DNA from: an uncultured Saprospiraceae bacterium
Lineage (GTDB): Bacteria; Bacteroidota; Bacteroidia; Chitinophagales; Saprospiraceae
NCBI GenBank assembly: GCA_938033975.1
Contig: CALHKJ010000452.1
Location: 1-9,445, forward strand
Reading direction: 5' to 3'
DNA: 9,445 nt
This document shows, piece by piece, positions 1-5,830 of this stretch. Position 1 is the stretch's first letter. Every line of letters begins with the position of its first letter. Below the pieces are notes generated by a model. That model made no database searches. It worked only from the letters and a program-made list of their open reading frames with translations, and had not been told where the DNA came from. The position numbers and the translations under genes were made by a program.

Positions 1-112
1 TTATATTACAATTAGGATCGATTTTCCAATGTTTCAGAATTCTTGGTCTTCTCTAAGGAAGAATCAGAGCTTTTTAATCAATTTTAATTAGTTTTTGTCA
101 TAATTTCTCCGA

Positions 113-1258
113 ATGATAAATTATCAACCAAAAGTCTCCAATTCGGAGACAAGCATATTTTCAGTTATGTCAGCGTTGTCTAATAAATGTAATGCTATTA
201 ACCTGGGTCAAGGCTTTCCAAACTTCGATTGCTCCAAAGAACTAAAAGACTTGATAAGTCAATACATTGGTAAAGGAAAGAATCAATACTGTCCAATGCC
301 TGGATTGATGGAACTGAGAACAGTTTTGGCAAACAAAGTTCATAGCTTATACAATCAGTCTTTCGATCCTTCAAAAGAAATTACAATCACAGCTGGAGCC
401 ACTCAAGCTCTTTTTACAGCAATTAGTGCATTTATTTCACAAGGAGATGAGGTAATCATTTTTGAGCCAGCCTATGATTCCTATAGGCCGTCTGTTGAAA
501 TCGCGGGAGGCGAAGTGCGCCCAATTACCCTCAAAGCACCTGATTATGCAATAGATTGGAATGAGTTTAAGAAGGCTATCAATTCTAAAACCAAAATGGT
601 TATCCTCAACACACCTCAAAACCCAATCGGAAAAGTCATGTCTGATGAAGAAATGAAAATGCTTTCTTCTATTCTTACTGGAACAAATATTATCCTATTA
701 AGTGATGAAGTTTATGAACATTTAGTCTATGATAACATGAAGCATCATAGTGCCTTATCGTATCCAGACCTAAGGGAAAGAACAATTGCTGTATACTCCT
801 TCGGAAAAACATTTCACAGCACAGGCTGGAAAATGGGATATTGTGTTGCTGACGAAAACCTAATGAAAGAATTTAGAAACATCCATCAATGGAATGTCTA
901 TTCAGTCAATTCATTTCTACAATATGCCTTAGCTGATTACCTAAAGGAGCCCAATCATTATTTAGACCTTCCCAAATTCTATCAAGAGAAAAGAGATTTT
1001 TTTAATCAAAAAATGGCGGGCTCAAAATTGAAAGTAATTCCTTCCAAAGGAACATACTTTCAATTAATTGATTACTCAGCTGTATCCAATGCTTCAGATA
1101 GAGAGTTTGCAAATTGGATGTGTGAAACGCATGGCGTAGCCTCCATCCCACTTTCTCCATTCTACACCGAAGGTAGCAATGACAAAGTTGTAAGACTTTG
1201 CTTTGCAAAAACAACAGACATCCTAGAACAAGCAGCTCTAAAACTCAAAAAAATCTAG
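113..1258 (+). CDS. PLP-dependent aminotransferase, methionine/kynurenine type (YbdL-like)
   Basis: This is a fold-type I, class I/II aminotransferase of 381 residues, a full length for the family. It should move an amino group from methionine, kynurenine, glutamine or an aromatic amino acid to a 2-oxo acid in the cytoplasm. Visible landmarks are the N-terminal INLGQGFPNF (29-38), the ring-contacting NTPQNPIGK (166-174, Asn170), SDEVYEHL (197-204, Asp198 and Tyr201), the PLP Schiff-base lysine in SFGKTFHSTGWK (Lys232), and the substrate-carboxylate arginine in VVRLCFA (Arg361). The LGQGFPNF start and the SFGKTFH lysine motif favour the methionine/kynurenine aminotransferase branch (E. coli YbdL, KAT/CCBL) over aspartate aminotransferase. 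The exact substrate cannot be read from sequence. NPIG replaces the usual NPTG, a mild change. The ATG at 113 gives the expected N-terminus. No clear ribosome-binding site is seen. It converges with pckA, and no operon partner is visible. Confidence 0.9.
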   Translation: MINYQPKVSNSETSIFSVMSALSNKCNAINLGQGFPNFDCSKELKDLISQYIGKGKNQYCPMPGLMELRTVLANKVHSLYNQSFDPSKEITITAGATQALFTAISAFISQGDEVIIFEPAYDSYRPSVEIAGGEVRPITLKAPDYAIDWNEFKKAINSKTKMVILNTPQNPIGKVMSDEEMKMLSSILTGTNIILLSDEVYEHLVYDNMKHHSALSYPDLRERTIAVYSFGKTFHSTGWKMGYCVADENLMKEFRNIHQWNVYSVNSFLQYALADYLKEPNHYLDLPKFYQEKRDFFNQKMAGSKLKVIPSKGTYFQLIDYSAVSNASDREFANWMCETHGVASIPLSPFYTEGSNDKVVRLCFAKTTDILEQAALKLKKI

Positions 1259-1260
1259 CA

Positions 1261-1330
1261 GTCTTTCGTCTTAAATCTTTCGTCTTAAGTCTTTCGTCTT
1301 AGGTCATTCATCTTGGGTCTTAAGACTAAG
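1261..1330. repeat. Degenerate 14-bp tandem repeat between convergent genes
   Basis: Five head-to-tail 14-bp units with consensus GTCTTTCGTCTTAA start at 1261, 1275, 1289, 1303 and 1317. The first three are nearly identical. The fourth is diverged (GTCATTCATCTTGG). The fifth keeps only GTCTTAAG and includes a 10-bp palindrome, GTCTTAAGAC (1317-1326). The array fills nearly all of the 86-bp gap between the stop codons of the aminotransferase and pckA. A related stretch lies at the 3' end of glpD (4083-4108), so this looks like a dispersed 3'-flanking repeat. It may also serve as a bidirectional transcription end, but no classical GC stem with U-tract is present. Confidence 0.75.
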
Positions 1331-1344
1331 ACTTAAATCTCAAA

Positions 1345-2916
1345 TTATGAAACAACAGGTCCAGCTTGTTGCAATGACATATCAGCCTTTGATTCAAAGT
1401 TTTTGAAATTTTCCCTGAATAGACCAGCTAATTTTTCAGCCATAGCATCGTAATCCTTTCCATTACGCCATGTATCTCTTGGATTAAGAATAGCATTCGG
1501 AACATCAGGACATTCTTGTGGAACATTTAATCTAAATAAATTATCGTCATTGTATTCAACCTTATTAAGATCTCCATTCAATGCAGCCTTAATCATTGCC
1601 CTTGTAAAACTCAATTCGATTCTGCTGCCCTCTCCATACTTTCCGCCAGTCCAACCTGTGTTGATTAGCCAAACATTTATTTTACCATCACCGGTCACAA
1701 CGCCTTCTTCTAATTTTTTACCTAGCAACTCGGCATATGCAGTTGGATGAAGTGGCAAAAATGGCGCACCAAAACAAGATGAGAAGGTAGCTTGTGGTTC
1801 TGTTATCCCTTCTTCTGTTCCTGCAATTTTTGCAGTGTATCCACTTAAGAAGTGATACATCGCTTGCTCTTTAGTCAATTTTGAAATCGGAGGCAATACA
1901 CCAAATGCATCACAGGTCAAAAAGAAAATATTTTTAGGTACATCTCCACGAGAATTGTACATAATATTATCAATATGATAAATCGGGTAGCTTACTCTTG
2001 TATTCTGAGTAATGCTTATGTCTTCATAATTTGGTGTTACCTCATCTTGTTTAAAACCAATATTTTCCAACATAGCTCCAAACTTGATTGCCTTATAAAT
2101 TTGTGGCTCCTTAGATTCAGAAAGGTCAATAGTTTTGGCATAACAACCCCCTTCAAGATTATAAATGTTTGAAGTTGACCAACCATGTTCATCATCTCCA
2201 ATTAATCTTCTATCAGGATCATTTGATAAAGTTGTTTTACCAGTACCACTCAAACCAAAGAACAATGCTGTATCACTTTTGGCTCCAACATTTGCACTGC
2301 AGTGCATACTCAAAACATTTCTAACTTTTGGAAGTACAAAGTTTAATACTGAAAATATTCCTTTTTTAATTTCACCTGTATAAGCAGTTCCACCTATTAG
2401 GATGGTCTTTTCTGTAAAGTTGATAATTGAAAAATTCTCTTGTCTTGTTCCATGTAGTTTAGGATCTGCCTTCACGCCTGGAAATGCTAAAATTTTCCAG
2501 TCTGCTTTGAATGTCTTCAATTCTTCTTCAGACAATCTCAGAAACATATTGTGAGCAAATAAATTTTGCCAAGGATACTCAGTATAAACATCAATGAACA
2601 ATCTATACTTATTACTAGCACAAGCATATGATTCTCGTGCATAGATTTCATCCAAGCCTGCGATATAATTTTCAAATTTTTTGTATAAATCCTTATAAGT
2701 ATCTGGACTGATAGGGATATTGATATCTCCCCAATCTACATCATCTCTTGTAATATTATCATCGACAATATATCTGTCTTTTGGAGATCTACCAGTAAAC
2801 TTACCGGTGTTTACGACCAATGCTCCATTGCTACTAAGTTTACCTTGTTGCAATTCTATGGTTCTTTGCACTAGTGCCGCTGGAACCAAGTTTTGTTTAA
2901 TATTTGGATGTTTCAA
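1345..2916 (-). CDS. pckA: Phosphoenolpyruvate carboxykinase (ATP)
   Basis: ATP-dependent PEPCK converts oxaloacetate plus ATP to phosphoenolpyruvate, CO2 and ADP, the committing step of gluconeogenesis in the cytoplasm. The 523-residue protein has the substrate motif TGKFTGRSPKDR (37-48, with the PEP-binding arginine), YTGEIKKG (179-186, metal/substrate lysines), the metal-ligand histidine in SMHCSAN (203-209), the P-loop GLSGTGKTT (221-229), the second kinase motif LIGDDEHGW (238-246), and NTRVSYP (305-311, with the phosphate-binding arginine). The P-loop sequence and length place it in the ATP family, not the GTP family. No ATG is available at the N-terminus. The reading frame is closed by TAG four codons before the TTG used here, so TTG at 2916 is the best start. 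The product begins roughly 10 residues shorter than many relatives. It converges with the aminotransferase and diverges from the DoxX-like gene. Confidence 0.96.
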   Translation of the reverse strand: MKHPNIKQNLVPAALVQRTIELQQGKLSSNGALVVNTGKFTGRSPKDRYIVDDNITRDDVDWGDINIPISPDTYKDLYKKFENYIAGLDEIYARESYACASNKYRLFIDVYTEYPWQNLFAHNMFLRLSEEELKTFKADWKILAFPGVKADPKLHGTRQENFSIINFTEKTILIGGTAYTGEIKKGIFSVLNFVLPKVRNVLSMHCSANVGAKSDTALFFGLSGTGKTTLSNDPDRRLIGDDEHGWSTSNIYNLEGGCYAKTIDLSESKEPQIYKAIKFGAMLENIGFKQDEVTPNYEDISITQNTRVSYPIYHIDNIMYNSRGDVPKNIFFLTCDAFGVLPPISKLTKEQAMYHFLSGYTAKIAGTEEGITEPQATFSSCFGAPFLPLHPTAYAELLGKKLEEGVVTGDGKINVWLINTGWTGGKYGEGSRIELSFTRAMIKAALNGDLNKVEYNDDNLFRLNVPQECPDVPNAILNPRDTWRNGKDYDAMAEKLAGLFRENFKNFESKADMSLQQAGPVVS

Positions 2917-2948
2917 TTTGAATATCTATTTGGTTAAGTAATTGAGCG

Positions 2949-2956
2949 CAAATTTA
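2949..2956 (-). promoter_or_regulatory. Candidate Bacteroidota -7 element for pckA
   Basis: On the - strand this reads TAAATTTG, an exact match to the Bacteroidota -7 consensus TAnnTTTG. It lies 32 bp upstream of the TTG start of pckA, which would give a short leader of roughly 25-30 nt. No good TTTG/TTG -33 box is found 19-21 bp further upstream; the nearest TTG is about 32 bp away. The match is therefore only half a promoter, in a very AT-rich spacer where such octamers occur by chance. Confidence 0.35.
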
Positions 2957-3030
2957 TAAAATCCTAATATATATTAGCTAAGGTTGAGCAACTAGCAAAT
3001 GTTATTGGTTTTTATACACTAAGAGAACCG

Positions 3031-3079
3031 TTTGGCTTCCATTCTAGATTTTTTACAAGCCAAAATGAGTCGTACGACT
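3031..3079. promoter_or_regulatory. Inverted repeats in the divergent pckA/DoxX-like spacer
   Basis: The 246-bp spacer between the divergent genes (2917-3162) holds no recognisable gene. It contains an 8-bp inverted repeat, TTTGGCTT (3031-3038) and AAGCCAAA (3057-3064), separated by 18 bp. Four bases further on is a perfect 12-bp palindrome, AGTCGTACGACT (3068-3079), whose centre is markedly more GC-rich than the surrounding DNA. Either could be an operator for a dimeric regulator of pckA or of the small membrane protein gene. The palindrome lies about 150 bp upstream of pckA and 84 bp upstream of the + strand ATG, so it is better placed for the latter. No regulator can be named. Confidence 0.3.
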
Positions 3080-3162
3080 ATATTTTTATACCCAAACTTA
3101 TGAAAGCATAATTATAAAATGCTAGAGCTATTTAGTTTCTTTGGTTTCACAAACTGAAAGAG

Positions 3163-3528
3163 ATGAAAGAAATGCCAAAATGGAGATTATACCTTGGATG
3201 GGCCTTGTCAATTTTCGTATGCTTAGGCATCGCAGCCAGTGGTACAGCCAAATTATTAAAAGCTCAAGAATTGGTTGATAGTCTAGCCAAAATCAATCTA
3301 CAAGACTATATTGTCACTATTGGCGTGATAGAACTTTTATGTGTAGCTCTTTACCTTATACCAAAAACAAGTAACATCGGTTTCTTTCTTTTATGTAGCT
3401 ACATCGGCGGAATCATTGCCTCCGAATTAGCAATGGGCTTTGGACCAGGTATCGGTATCATGTTGGCTGTTCTGCTCTATGTCGGGACCATGCTTAGAAA
3501 ACCTGAGTTATCTGGATTAGGGATTTAG
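3163..3528 (+). CDS. DoxX-like small integral membrane protein
   Basis: A 121-residue protein that is almost entirely membrane-embedded. Four hydrophobic segments are visible at about 9-28, 49-66, 71-91 and 94-111, joined by short polar loops. The pattern GWALSIFVCLGIAASGTAKLL at the first helix, a helix-two glutamate (IELLCVALYLIP, Glu57) and SYIGGIIASELAMG in helix three are typical of the DoxX-like/DoxD superfamily of four-helix membrane proteins. Members are found next to redox and thiol-metabolism genes, but most have no known reaction, and none can be assigned here. There are two possible starts, ATG at 3163 and ATG at 3172 (MPKWRL). Both have purine-rich sequence upstream, and the first is used. 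The gene stands alone between pckA, which is divergent, and a decayed ORF6N locus. Confidence 0.75.
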   Translation: MKEMPKWRLYLGWALSIFVCLGIAASGTAKLLKAQELVDSLAKINLQDYIVTIGVIELLCVALYLIPKTSNIGFFLLCSYIGGIIASELAMGFGPGIGIMLAVLLYVGTMLRKPELSGLGI

Positions 3529-3582
3529 TACATCAGATCTCGCTCCTTCCACATTATATTTGCATTCACCCACACGTCATTC

Positions 3583-3607
3583 GCCTCCAAGAGGTTTTAA
3601 CCTCTTG
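3583..3607. repeat. Palindromic repeat, left copy, at the 3' end of the ORF6N remnant
   Basis: The copy begins with GCCTCCAAG (3583-3591) and includes the inverted repeat CAAGAGGTT (3588-3596) and AACCTCTTG (3599-3607) around a 2-bp centre. It covers the stop codon of the ORF6N fragment (TAA on the - strand at 3599-3597) and supplies its last codons, so the fragment's end may be set by the repeat. A second copy with the same GCCTCCAAG head and a different but still self-complementary core lies at 3970-3991 in the same orientation. Confidence 0.6.
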
Positions 3608-3956
3608 TTCTGTTTGTAAACCCTATCTGCTTTCTGCCACTTTGCTTTTTAATCTTTTTATTGGTCTGAATTAATTTTTTCATGTATTCAAACAATACAC
3701 GAATTTCAGAATTTTGATCTTCTAGCTGTTCTTCTATTCTGTTCACTTTCAAGACCATGTCTTTCTGACTCAACAGTAGTTTCCGCATCCGTGTAAATAA
3801 GCGAATAATTTGAATGTTCACATTTATGGCTCTTTCACCATTGATAACACTAGACAATTGTGCTACTCCTTGTTCAGTAAATGCCATTGGTATATAACGT
3901 GATCCTCCCCAACTTGAGGTGCCAATTTGGCACCTCAAGTTGTCTAGTTCCTCCTT
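3597..3956 (-). pseudogene. ORF6N-domain protein, C-terminal remnant
   Basis: The translated fragment (119 codons, KEELDN onward) matches the second half of Bacteroidota ORF6N-domain proteins. It has the core NLRCQIGTSSWGGSRYIPMAFTEQG, then the helix SSVINGERAINVNIQIIRLF, then a basic coiled-coil tail (KDMVLKVNRIEEQLEDQNSEI) ending in the familiar RKQIGF. ORF6N/KilA-N-associated proteins are DNA-binding proteins of phage and mobile-element origin, usually with unknown targets. The N-terminal part, where the family normally has a segment like LDRDLAELYGV followed by RFP.DF.F.LT, is missing. The frame is closed by TAA at 3959-3957 just before KEEL, and nothing resembling the lost part is found between there and glpD. 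The only start codon near the front is TTG at 3938, inside a palindrome. I call it a 5'-truncated pseudogene. Expression of a short 113-residue product cannot be excluded. Confidence 0.75.
3910..3942. repeat. Perfect 33-bp palindrome inside the ORF6N remnant
   Basis: Left arm CAACTTGAGGTGCCAA (3910-3925), a single T at 3926, and right arm TTGGCACCTCAAGTTG (3927-3942): 16 perfectly paired bases per arm. On the - strand it encodes the conserved ORF6N core NLRCQIGTSS. The surviving reading frame breaks off only 15 bp beyond its right edge (TAA at 3959-3957). It could be a DNA-binding or recombination site, or form an RNA hairpin. It has no U-tract and is not a standard terminator. Confidence 0.9.
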
Positions 3957-3969
3957 TTAAAACACATCT

Positions 3970-3991
3970 GCCTCCAAGGGTTTCTAAACCC
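3970..3991. repeat. Palindromic repeat, right copy, upstream of the ORF6N remnant
   Basis: The copy begins with GCCTCCAAG (3970-3978), identical to the left copy at 3583, followed by the self-complementary core GGGTTT (3978-3983), CT, AAACCC (3986-3991). Similarity to the left copy may extend a few bases upstream (ACACGTC there, ACACATC here). The two copies, 387 bp apart, bracket the ORF6N remnant in direct orientation. The cores differ in sequence, but each still pairs with itself, as expected for a structured repeat family. Confidence 0.55.
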
Positions 3992-4082
3992 AATGTTTAA
4001 CTTTTTTGCTCACCCAAGATCATACCCACCCAGTGCGAAATAAGCTTCAACAAGGTGTATAAGCTACTTGCTAACCCGCACC

Positions 4083-4108
4083 GTCTTTCAACTTTCGTCT
4101 TTAATCTT
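4083..4108. repeat. T-rich repeat related to the 1261-1330 array, at the end of glpD
   Basis: GTCTTTCAACTTTCGTCTTTAATCTT (in blocks GTCTTTC, CTTTCGTCTT and AATCTT) shares CTTTCGTCTT and a following AATCTT with the 14-bp repeat units at 1261-1330. It abuts the 3' end of glpD, reaching position 4108 in the glpD stop codon. The same motif therefore lies just past the 3' ends of two - strand genes, pckA and glpD. Confidence 0.45.
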
Positions 4109-5754
4109 CAATCTATCTTCTTAAAAGAAACAGCATCCCTAAGTGCAGATTCGATATCTAGTTTCCATGCATGCACAGTTTCTTCGCTTGCCTCAAAAAT
4201 ATTTGCGGAAGCATCAATGACATCTTGATAATATGAATGGACACTTTTAATATCAAAATAAACTCTGCCTGTCCGGCGCATCAACAAATCAAGAGGATGG
4301 ATCACCCCTTCATTTTCTACACAATAACGCAACTCAGCAATCAACAGTGCTTTTTCCTTATTTAGTTCTTCAGACAACTTTACCTCATCAAAAATTTGCT
4401 TTGCATCTTTCCCATAAGTACTTATCAAATACCAAGAATAATATGCATCCAAACCAATCTCGAGAATATCTTTTTCGAATCTAGACACAAAATATTGAAC
4501 CTCATCATAGTCCAAAAATGCCTTGCGGGTCAATTTGATTTCGTCAGTTGTGCAGCTCGCATCAGAGAAAACCTCCAGCTCATCAGCTACTATATCAACA
4601 ATTCTTTGTGCCATCTTGCGATAACCTGTCAGCTTACCTCCCGCAATTGAAATCAATCCTGTTGGTGAAGTAAAAATTTCATCTTTCCTTGACAACTCGG
4701 TGGGCGACTTTCCTTCCTGATGGATTAATGGACGAAGACCCGCCCAGGTGGACTCAACATCACTGATACTTAATGCTGGTATATCAAAGAAATGATTTAC
4801 AGCATCCAGTATATAACGAACATCCTCATTTTTGGCGAGTACTCTATCCAAGTCTTCATGATAAGTTGTATCAGTTGTGCCTACATAAGTAATGCGACCG
4901 CGAGGAATTGCAAAAATCATTCGCCCTTTAAAATCATCAAAGTAAACAGATTGATTGAGGTTTAATTTCTTACGATCAATCACAATATGGACACCCTTTG
5001 TAAGATGTAATTTACTTCCACTAAATGATCCATCGTTTTTTCGGATCCCGTCCACCCAAGGGCCTGCTGCTGAAACAATTTTCTTTGCTGAGAATTCTAC
5101 CTCTTTACCACTAATTTGGTCCAGGCATTTTATACCAGATATTTTTTTATCACTTCCGTAAATACCTCCTAGCATTTCCATATAATTGAAGCATTCACAA
5201 CCCATCGATTGAGCCTTCTTCATCAACTCAATTGTAAGACGTGCATCATCTGTTCTGTACTCTGAATACAATATTCCTCCAGTCAAGAAATCACTTCTTA
5301 CTAAGGGTTCTTGAGCGATTGCCTCTTCTCTATCAATTGATTCCTTTTGGTCTTCCTGTTCTACCTTTGCTAAAAAATCATAAACTGAAATCGCCAATGA
5401 AGCAGACATCTTACCAAAAGTCCCTTTCTCAACTATTGGTAAAAACATTTTTTCAGGATGAACTAAATGTGGTGCTAAGTGATGAACCACCGCTCGTTCA
5501 ACACCAGTTTCTCGCACCAATCCAAATTCTAATTGCTTTAGATATCTCAATCCCCCATGTATCAACTTGGTTGACTTCGAACTAGTACCTGCTGCATAAT
5601 CACTTTTCTCAACCAGCAAAGTCTTCATACCACGAGCACTTGCATCTAATGCAATCCCACAACCAGTTATGCCACCTCCAATTACAATTAAATCAAAATT
5701 GGTTTCTTGTGCCTGACCAAGAGAAGCCTTTCTTTCTAAATTATTTAAGCTCAT
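4108..5754 (-). CDS. glpD: FAD-dependent glycerol-3-phosphate dehydrogenase
   Basis: Oxidises sn-glycerol 3-phosphate to dihydroxyacetone phosphate and passes electrons through FAD to the quinone pool, as a peripheral protein on the cytoplasmic face of the membrane. The 548-residue chain shows the N-terminal dinucleotide-binding motif DLIVIGGGITGCGIALDASA (21-40) with the ribose-binding glutamate of LLVEKSDYAAGTSSKSTKLIHGGLRYL nearby. GGLRYL (67-72) is a family signature. Later come SAAGPWVDGIR (228-238), TYVGTTDTTYHEDL (289-302), STWAGLRPLI (335-344) and the second FAD segment ISIAGGKLTGYRKMA (368-382). The rest (about 400-530) fits the alpha-helical C-terminal domain of the family. The ATG at 5754 gives the expected short leader before the FAD motif. 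It follows the DUF1415 gene by 49 bp on the same strand. No glpK or glpF is adjacent in the window, so its place in glycerol or lipid turnover is inferred. Confidence 0.95.
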   Translation of the reverse strand: MSLNNLERKASLGQAQETNFDLIVIGGGITGCGIALDASARGMKTLLVEKSDYAAGTSSKSTKLIHGGLRYLKQLEFGLVRETGVERAVVHHLAPHLVHPEKMFLPIVEKGTFGKMSASLAISVYDFLAKVEQEDQKESIDREEAIAQEPLVRSDFLTGGILYSEYRTDDARLTIELMKKAQSMGCECFNYMEMLGGIYGSDKKISGIKCLDQISGKEVEFSAKKIVSAAGPWVDGIRKNDGSFSGSKLHLTKGVHIVIDRKKLNLNQSVYFDDFKGRMIFAIPRGRITYVGTTDTTYHEDLDRVLAKNEDVRYILDAVNHFFDIPALSISDVESTWAGLRPLIHQEGKSPTELSRKDEIFTSPTGLISIAGGKLTGYRKMAQRIVDIVADELEVFSDASCTTDEIKLTRKAFLDYDEVQYFVSRFEKDILEIGLDAYYSWYLISTYGKDAKQIFDEVKLSEELNKEKALLIAELRYCVENEGVIHPLDLLMRRTGRVYFDIKSVHSYYQDVIDASANIFEASEETVHAWKLDIESALRDAVSFKKID

Positions 5755-5800
5755 TGTTATACTTTAATATCAAATAGTCAAAATGCTTTTCATTTATATT

Positions 5801-5830
5801 CTACTAATAAGTTTGACTTATTGATTGTAG
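5801..5830 (-). other. Weak stem-loop at the end of the DUF1415 gene
   Basis: An inverted repeat AATAAGT (5806-5812) and ACTTATT (5816-5822) with a 3-base loop, plus outer CTAC/GTAG pairing (5801-5804 with 5827-5830), overlaps the TAG stop of the DUF1415 gene. It is AT-rich and not followed by a U-tract, so it is at best a weak attenuating or mRNA-end structure between the hut genes and glpD. Confidence 0.25.

Larger units (their letters stand above)
3529..4107. other. 579-bp region without an intact gene
   Basis: Between the DoxX-like gene and glpD there is no complete gene. The region contains the truncated ORF6N frame, its internal palindrome, the two flanking palindromic repeats, and at 3992-4107 a stretch where I recognise nothing except the T-rich repeat at its right edge. 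Short open stretches around 4010-4100 on both strands lack starts or family resemblance. No tRNA-like cloverleaf, CRISPR array or insertion-sequence terminal repeats are visible. Confidence 0.6.

Noticed and set aside
1..112. Promoter or gene upstream of the aminotransferase
   Set aside because: The segment is AT-rich, with no exact TAnnTTTG match at a sensible distance and no coding frame that I recognise.
1550..2941. Several + strand open frames of 65-73 codons opposite pckA
   Set aside because: They lie antisense to strongly conserved PEPCK motifs, have no family resemblance, and are explained by the codon composition of pckA.
2967..3114. Open + strand frame of about 47 codons in the pckA/DoxX-like spacer, ending LREPFGFHSRF...IPKLMKA
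   Set aside because: It reads somewhat like protein, but has no ATG, GTG or TTG at a useful place, no recognised family and no ribosome-binding site. A stop-free run of this length is expected now and then by chance. It could be a decayed gene fragment, but the sequence alone does not support calling it one.
4020..4104. Possible transposase tail (+ strand frame PVRNKLQQGV followed by stop) and the frame NKVYKLLANPHRLS
   Set aside because: The similarity to the NPVR motif of REP-type transposases is too short, and no catalytic motif or terminal repeats are present.
5241..5585. 114-codon + strand open frame opposite glpD
   Set aside because: It is antisense to the conserved FAD-binding half of GlpD and has a low-complexity, leucine-rich translation with no motif, so it is a shadow frame.
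5755..5803. Promoter for glpD in the 49-bp gap
   Set aside because: TTTTG and TATTTG strings are present, but no arrangement matches TAnnTTTG with a properly spaced -33 box. Read-through from the hut operon is equally possible.
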